Shown piece by piece: positions 52,857 to 57,473 of a stretch of DNA of 57,473 bases. Within the stretch, counting starts at the first letter, position 1. Each line of letters begins with the position of its first letter. The stretch comes from Methanobacteriota archaeon. GTDB taxonomy: Archaea; Halobacteriota; Methanosarcinia; Methanosarcinales; Methanosarcinaceae. Made by a program: the position numbers and the translations under genes. The notes under the pieces are model-generated. The model saw only the letters and a list, made by a program, of their open reading frames with translations, was not told the DNA's origin and did no database searches. The stretch spans positions 1 to 57,473 of the forward strand of contig JASGVX010000070.1 of NCBI GenBank assembly GCA_030054735.1, given 5' to 3'.

Positions 52857-55786
52857 ATTCAGGTCAGTAAATCAAGGAGACCTTTTGAAAAAAGACTGAG
52901 GAATTCCGGCTTAAAGACAATCATTGATTGCTTTAAAGAGCTATAACTCAGAGTCGGCTTCTATTTTTTAATCTTAAAGCTTCGTGTTTTCAGTCGTTTC
53001 TGTGTCGTTAAATATATTTGTCTTTCTATCTCTACCATTTCTTTTATCGCCGATTATAGGAATTGCAAAGGCAAAGGTACTTCCTTCTCCTATTTTGCTC
53101 CTGTACCAGACATAACCTCCGTGCAGCTCTACGATCTGCTTTACTAAAGAAAGGCCAAGCCCTGTACCCTGGAATTTTTTAGAAGAAAATGGGTCAATCT
53201 GGCTAAAGGGCTTGAAGAGTTTTTGCTGGTCCTCGGGTTTGATCCCTATTCCATTATCCTTAACCATTATTTCTACAAGGTCCCCTTTCTTTTGAGCTAT
53301 TACATTCACAAGTCCATTTTCGTGCGAGAATTTTATAGCATTGTCTACAAGATTATATATTATCTGAGCAAATCTGGATTCGTCAGCACGAATGCTAGTA
53401 AGGTCCTTATCCACATCGATTTCAATTATAATTTTTTTGCGTTTTGCAATCGGAGCCAGCAAATTTTTGATTGTATTAAGCTTGCTGGCAAGCTCAAATT
53501 CTTTATAATCAAGTTCGAACTTTCCGGCTTCTATTTTGGAAAGGTCGAGAATGTCGTTAATCAGTTTCAGGAGGTGATTTCCACTACTTGAGATGTTACC
53601 TACAGCTCTGGTCTGCTTTTCATTAAGTTCTCCGTAAACTTTTTCAGATAGCAGGTCAGAGAACCCTATTATTGAGTTAAGCGGGGTTCTCAGTTCGTGG
53701 CTCATATTTGCCAGAAATTCGCTCTTGGCACGGTTTGCAATCACTGCTATCTGCTTCTCATGGAGCAGTTTCTCTGCATTTTTTCTTTCAGTAATATCCC
53801 TCCAGGTCTGGAGAATCCCTATGATTTTTCCATTCTCATCAGGCACAGGGATCGCCTGAACAAACCAGATACGCCCATCTTGTGCAATATATTCTTCTGA
53901 AAACTTCTCACCTGTAGCAAAGATCTCTTCAAAATGCAGATGCTCAACTAAAATAGAGGTTACGCCTGGAGCTTCTTTAAGGTTTATTTTCGTTAATTCT
54001 TCAAGATCTATTTTCGCATATTCGAGCACAGCTTTGTTTGCCCACATGACTCTATATTCTGGATTTACAAAAACTGCAAATTCGCTGAGTGAATCAAGCA
54101 GAACTTTCTTTTCGCTTGCCTGAGCTTTTAACTCTTTCTCTGCCAGATAAATTTCGTTTAACATCCCATTTATTACTCTTGAGAGACGATAGATTTCATC
54201 ATTACCTCCAAGTGACAACCTTCTGGAAAGATCTTTTTCCAAACTAATTCTTGTAATAAAATCGTCAATTTCTTTTAATCTTGAAATAATTAATTTGTCA
54301 AGCAGAAAATTGACTCCGACCACTATCACAAGTCCTGTTAGAAGAAGGATAAAATACATGTGATTAACGGCTATTTCGCCGTCTATAAAAAGTTCCCTTG
54401 GATAGTCCACCCTGAGAATCAAAGCAAGCTGGCCCTTTATATCCTTTAATCCAAAATAACCCACTATCTGATCATCATTTAGAGGTTCAATCACTATTTT
54501 GTCCGGATTATCCGAAACAGTTTCAATTTTCATCTGAAAATCTGGAGGCAATTTTTCGTCTGCCCTGTAGATAATGAGAGAAGAACGTGTAGTTTTTCTA
54601 AAAGAATCGAGTAATTCATCGTCAAAAAATCTCCCGAAAATAAGAGTGCCTCTTGAAGGTCCTTTGTGTTTTGTTGTGAGAATAGGGCGGCATGTAATAA
54701 ACATGGGGCCTTTGTCAAGCAAGACAAAACCGCTTATTGTGTCATTTTCTCCTTTTGTAAGAAGACTACCGTTTTCTATCATTGAAAAAAGTTCATCAGG
54801 GACAGGTTCTTCTTTTTCAGTACTGGTATTCAAAGATTTTGCATAAACAACTTCCCCTGAATTATTTACAAAAATCATAACGTTAACATTAATTCCGGTA
54901 AGTGTCTGATTCTGCAGATTAACATTTATATATTGCTCATTTTTGTCCTCAATAAACTGGTAGGTATCGTCCCAGCAAGCCCAGTCGTGGACAGTATAAT
55001 CAAAATAACTCTGCTCTGTAGCAATAGCATTCTGTACCCGCTCTACATTCTCTAATGTATTGGCCTGTTCAAGCTCCAGAAAATTGGAAAGTTGTATCTT
55101 ATATGTAAATGTGAATGAGGCCGTAAGAAGTACAATAGATAAAATAGTGATTAAAAGAACTTTCTTTCTAAGATCTATTAATGATACCCCCTTCAGCTAA
55201 AGAGTAAAGAGGAGCTTGAACCCAAATTTAACAGAAGCATAGAGTTTATAATGTCTAGACGAGCTTCATGCTTCTGTTTCATCTACAATTCAATGTTCTG
55301 TTTTGAATCTTATGATTTTTTGACATTTACCATACTACCTAAATATAATCTGTCAATGCGATGTGTTTTGTGTAATAGAATCCTCTATTGATTAACAGAA
55401 TCTGTCAAATTGGTGCTTGGAGGTATACCTACTGTTAAACACTATAAGAGTGTAAACTATTTAAGATTTAGTGATTATATTAAATAAATTCGGAATGTAT
55501 TTTATAAATTCCTTTTATTTAACTCAAGTATTTCTGGAAAAAAATGAAAATGATCTAAAATATGAATTGTAAAACCATTATACTTCATATCCTGACTATT
55601 TTTAGATGCGACATTAAAGATTTGTAAACATATTTTTCTTTGCAGCAAGACATGGCTCTTCGGCAATTTCAGCACTCACTTTCAGGTCTATGATTTTCAT
55701 ACCAAAAGTTAGAGCAAATTCCTGAAAATTTTTTTTACAGTCGAGTGCCCCGCTAGCTTGCAGCAGGGTGCACCAGCACAACTTTA
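52857..55786. repeat. first unit of a ~2.93-kb tandem duplication
   Basis: From ATTCAGGTCAGTAAATC at 52857 the sequence recurs almost exactly from 55787 to the end of the window, covering about 115 bp downstream of the kinase genes plus the kinase genes themselves. The offset is 2929-2930 bp throughout the 3' part. The duplicated unit includes kinase 2 and the ~600 bp upstream of it. Confidence 0.85.
52974..55178 (-). CDS. membrane sensor histidine kinase, CHASE4-HAMP-PAS (kinase 2), apparent ATA start
   Basis: The first ATG (54878) gives 634 residues, but the frame is open for 100 more codons that encode the missing membrane helix and CHASE4 start ('VHDWACWDDTYQF'). By alignment with kinase 1 (MDISKKLLIVI) the natural start is at 55178-55176, which here is ATA ('ATA-Asp-Leu-Arg-Lys-Lys'), 8 nt after GGGGG. 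An upstream TAG closes the frame and no ATG/GTG/TTG is available. The rest is standard: second helix, HAMP ('RLKEIDDFITRISLEKDLSR'), PAS ('GKIIGILQTWRDITERK'), HisKA (MSHELRTPLNS) and HATPase_c ('GTGLGLSLVKQI'). It is either started from ATA or crippled. Confidence 0.82.
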   Translation of the reverse strand: MDLRKKVLLITILSIVLLTASFTFTYKIQLSNFLELEQANTLENVERVQNAIATEQSYFDYTVHDWACWDDTYQFIEDKNEQYINVNLQNQTLTGINVNVMIFVNNSGEVVYAKSLNTSTEKEEPVPDELFSMIENGSLLTKGENDTISGFVLLDKGPMFITCRPILTTKHKGPSRGTLIFGRFFDDELLDSFRKTTRSSLIIYRADEKLPPDFQMKIETVSDNPDKIVIEPLNDDQIVGYFGLKDIKGQLALILRVDYPRELFIDGEIAVNHMYFILLLTGLVIVVGVNFLLDKLIISRLKEIDDFITRISLEKDLSRRLSLGGNDEIYRLSRVINGMLNEIYLAEKELKAQASEKKVLLDSLSEFAVFVNPEYRVMWANKAVLEYAKIDLEELTKINLKEAPGVTSILVEHLHFEEIFATGEKFSEEYIAQDGRIWFVQAIPVPDENGKIIGILQTWRDITERKNAEKLLHEKQIAVIANRAKSEFLANMSHELRTPLNSIIGFSDLLSEKVYGELNEKQTRAVGNISSSGNHLLKLINDILDLSKIEAGKFELDYKEFELASKLNTIKNLLAPIAKRKKIIIEIDVDKDLTSIRADESRFAQIIYNLVDNAIKFSHENGLVNVIAQKKGDLVEIMVKDNGIGIKPEDQQKLFKPFSQIDPFSSKKFQGTGLGLSLVKQIVELHGGYVWYRSKIGEGSTFAFAIPIIGDKRNGRDRKTNIFNDTETTENTKL

Positions 55787-55902
55787 ATTCAGGTCAGTAA
55801 ATCAAGGAGACCTTTTGAAAAAAGACTAAGGAATCCGGCTTAAAGACAATCATTGATTGCTTTAAAAAGCTATAACTCAGAGTCGGCTTCTATTTTTTAA
55901 CC
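55179..55902. other. intergenic region between the duplicated kinases
   Basis: Most of the region is AT-rich and holds the promoter area of kinase 2. On the minus strand a frame ending at TAA 55616-55614 encodes a C-terminus-like stretch ('ALDCKKNFQEFALTFGMKII', then 'DLKVSAEIAEEP') without a start. This looks like the tail of a broken gene; no family is assigned. The second duplication unit begins at 55787. Confidence 0.4.
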
Positions 55903-57473
55903 TTAAAGCTTCGTGTTTTCAGTCGTTTCTGTGTCGTTAAATATATTTGTTTTTCTATCTCTACCATTTCTTTTATCGCCGATTATCGGAATTGCAAAGG
56001 CAAAGGTACTTCCTTCTCCTATTTTGCTCCTGTACCAGACATAACCTCCGTGCAGGTGTACGATCTGCTTTACTAAAGAAAGGCCAAGCCCTGTACCCTG
56101 GAATTTTTTAGAGGAAAATGAGTCAATCTGGCTAAAGGGCTTGAATAGCTTGTGCTGGTTCTCGGTTTTGATCCCTATTCCTTTATCCTTAACCATTATT
56201 TCTACAAGGTCCCCTTTCTTTTGAGCTATTACATTCACAATTCCATTTTCGTGCGAGAATTTTATAGCATTATCCACAAGATTATATATAATCTGAGCAA
56301 ATCTGGCTTCGTCAGCACGAATGGTGCTAAGGTCTTTATCCAGATCAATTTCAATTTTAATTTTTTTCCGCTCTGCAATCGGATCCAGTAATTTTTTTAT
56401 TGCGTTAAGATTACTGGCAAGCTCAAATTCTTTATAATCAAGTTCGAACTTTCCGGCTTCTACTTTGGAAAGGTCGAGAATATCGTTAATCAGTTTCAGG
56501 AGGTGTTTTCCACTACTTGAGATGTTACCTACAGCTCTGCTCTGCTTTTCATTAAGTTCTCCGTAAATTTTTTCAGATAGCAGGTCAGAGAACCCTATTA
56601 TTGAGTTAAGCGGGGTTCTCAGTTCGTGGCTCATATTTGCCAGAAATTCGCTCTTGGTACGGTTTGCAGTCTCTGCCATCTGCTTATCATATAGCAGTTT
56701 CTCCGCTCTTTTTCTTTCAGTAATATCCCTCCAGGTCTGAAGAATCCCTATGATTTTTCCGTTCTCATCAGGCACAGGGATCGCCTGAACGAACCAGATA
56801 CTCCCATCTTCTGCAACATGTTCTTCTGATATCTTCTCACCTGCAGTAAAGATCTCTTCAAAATGCAGACGCTCAACTAAAATAGAGGCTAAGCCTGTAG
56901 CATATTTAAGGTTTACTTTCGCTGCTTCTTCAAGGTCCATTTTCGCATATTCGAGCGCAGCTTTGTTTGCCCAGAGGACCTTAAATTCTGGACTCACAAA
57001 AACTGCCATTTCGTTTAATGAGTCAAGCAGAACTTTCTTTTCGCTTGCCTGAGCTTTTAACTCCTGCTCTGTCAGATAAATTTCGTTTAACATCCCGTTT
57101 ATTTCACTTACGAGACGATCGAGTTCATCGTTTCCTTCAAATGACAACCTTCTGGAAAGATCTTTTTCCGACCTGACTCTTGTAACAAAGTCGTCAATTT
57201 CTTTTAATCTTGAAACAAATATTTTATCAAGCACAAATTTGACTCCGACCCCTGTCATAAGCCCTGTTAGAATCAGGAAAAACGCATATGAAATTCTTCG
57301 AATAACAGGCACAAAAAATGAAAGTACCTGGAAGCACTTTCATGCTAAATACATGTAATTAAGGGTTTTTTTTCCGTGTGTATAAAGATCCCTTGGAAAG
57401 TCCACCCTGAGAATCAAAGCAAGCTGGCCCTTAATATCCATTAATCCAAAATAACCTGCTATCTGATCATCAT
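55903..57473 (-). pseudogene. sensor histidine kinase 3, interrupted by the 75-bp repeat; runs off the window
   Basis: This near copy of kinase 2 is intact from HAMP through PAS, HisKA (MSHELRTPLNS) and HATPase_c to the same C terminus. In the second membrane helix (57277-57351) the 75-bp repeat is inserted. Upstream of it the frame still reads 'RVDFPRDLYTHGKKTLNYMY', matching kinase 2, so the insertion (net about 66 bp) kept the frame, but it brings a TGA at 57342-57340. The downstream part can be opened only from a GTG at 57312 inside the repeat. The sensor part would then be a truncated protein and the kinase part a separate one. The true 5' end lies outside the window. Confidence 0.85.
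57277..57351 (+). repeat. 75-bp dispersed repeat, copy 4, inside kinase 3
   Basis: The repeat starts GAAAAACGC and ends GCTAAATA like the other copies. The intact paralogue reads AGGATAAAATACATG at the same place, so the insertion lies between AGGA and AAATACATG, showing that the element is or was mobile. Possible target duplication is limited to a few A/T bases. Confidence 0.9.

Overview
The window reads as chromosomal DNA of a methanogenic euryarchaeon, almost certainly a Methanosarcina. The main pointers are a secreted gamma-class carbonic anhydrase (Cam), a protein with a Methanosarcina-type S-layer domain, archaeal TruD and Pth2, a PAN proteasomal ATPase, an ATP-grasp ligase of the type that makes tetrahydrosarcinapterin, and CHASE4 histidine kinases. 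Promoters show archaeal box A (TATA) elements, ribosome sites are GGTG/GAGG-like, and the intergenic DNA is long and AT-rich. The species cannot be named from the sequence alone.

Positions 600-27896 form a large metal-tetrapyrrole/transport island. Its left arm (+) holds an oligopeptide/nickel-type binding lipoprotein, a 1300-residue CobN, a DrrAB-type ABC exporter pair whose ATPase is split by a frameshift, and a complete DppBCDF-type importer. Two minus-strand genes follow: a fused ChlI/ChlD-type chelatase motor subunit and, 20 bp upstream of it, an S-layer-domain protein. The right arm (+) holds a membrane-anchored secreted protein, a collapsed copy and an intact copy of a beta-propeller lipoprotein, a second CobN (1272 residues), an unusual ECF S-component fused to a large extracytoplasmic domain, a double-ATPase EcfA, EcfT, and a second DrrAB pair. 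Tight spacing and several ATGA-type overlaps suggest two long operons. My inference is that one motor subunit serves two CobN paralogues, and that both are wired to surface proteins and to two kinds of importer. The substrate (cobalt, nickel, a metal chelate or a corrinoid) cannot be told from sequence.

Positions 28026-49091 are mostly housekeeping genes: an AbrB-PhoU regulator with an apparent ATT start, enolase with a dyad operator candidate, an MptN-like ligase, Pth2, a transglutaminase-like protein, TruD, two DUF131 membrane proteins, PAN, tRNA-Glu(CUC), an ADP-ribosylglycohydrolase, a DUF123 protein, an ACT-metallo-beta-lactamase protein, nicotinate phosphoribosyltransferase, Cam and a dolichol/phytol-kinase-like protein. 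Between them lie gene remains (an IscU/NifU relic, a PAP2 phosphatase relic), three copies of a ~277-bp MITE-like element, four copies of a 75-bp dispersed repeat spread over the whole window, and one promoter-plus-long-hairpin locus that may be a small RNA gene.

Positions 49273-57473 carry three related CHASE4-HAMP-PAS histidine kinases and one YkgJ-type cysteine-cluster protein. The second and third kinases are a tandem ~2.93-kb duplication. The second has lost a normal start codon (ATA where its paralogue has ATG). The third is interrupted by the 75-bp repeat, which keeps the frame but brings in a TGA stop, so the insertion boundaries can be read directly against the intact duplicate.
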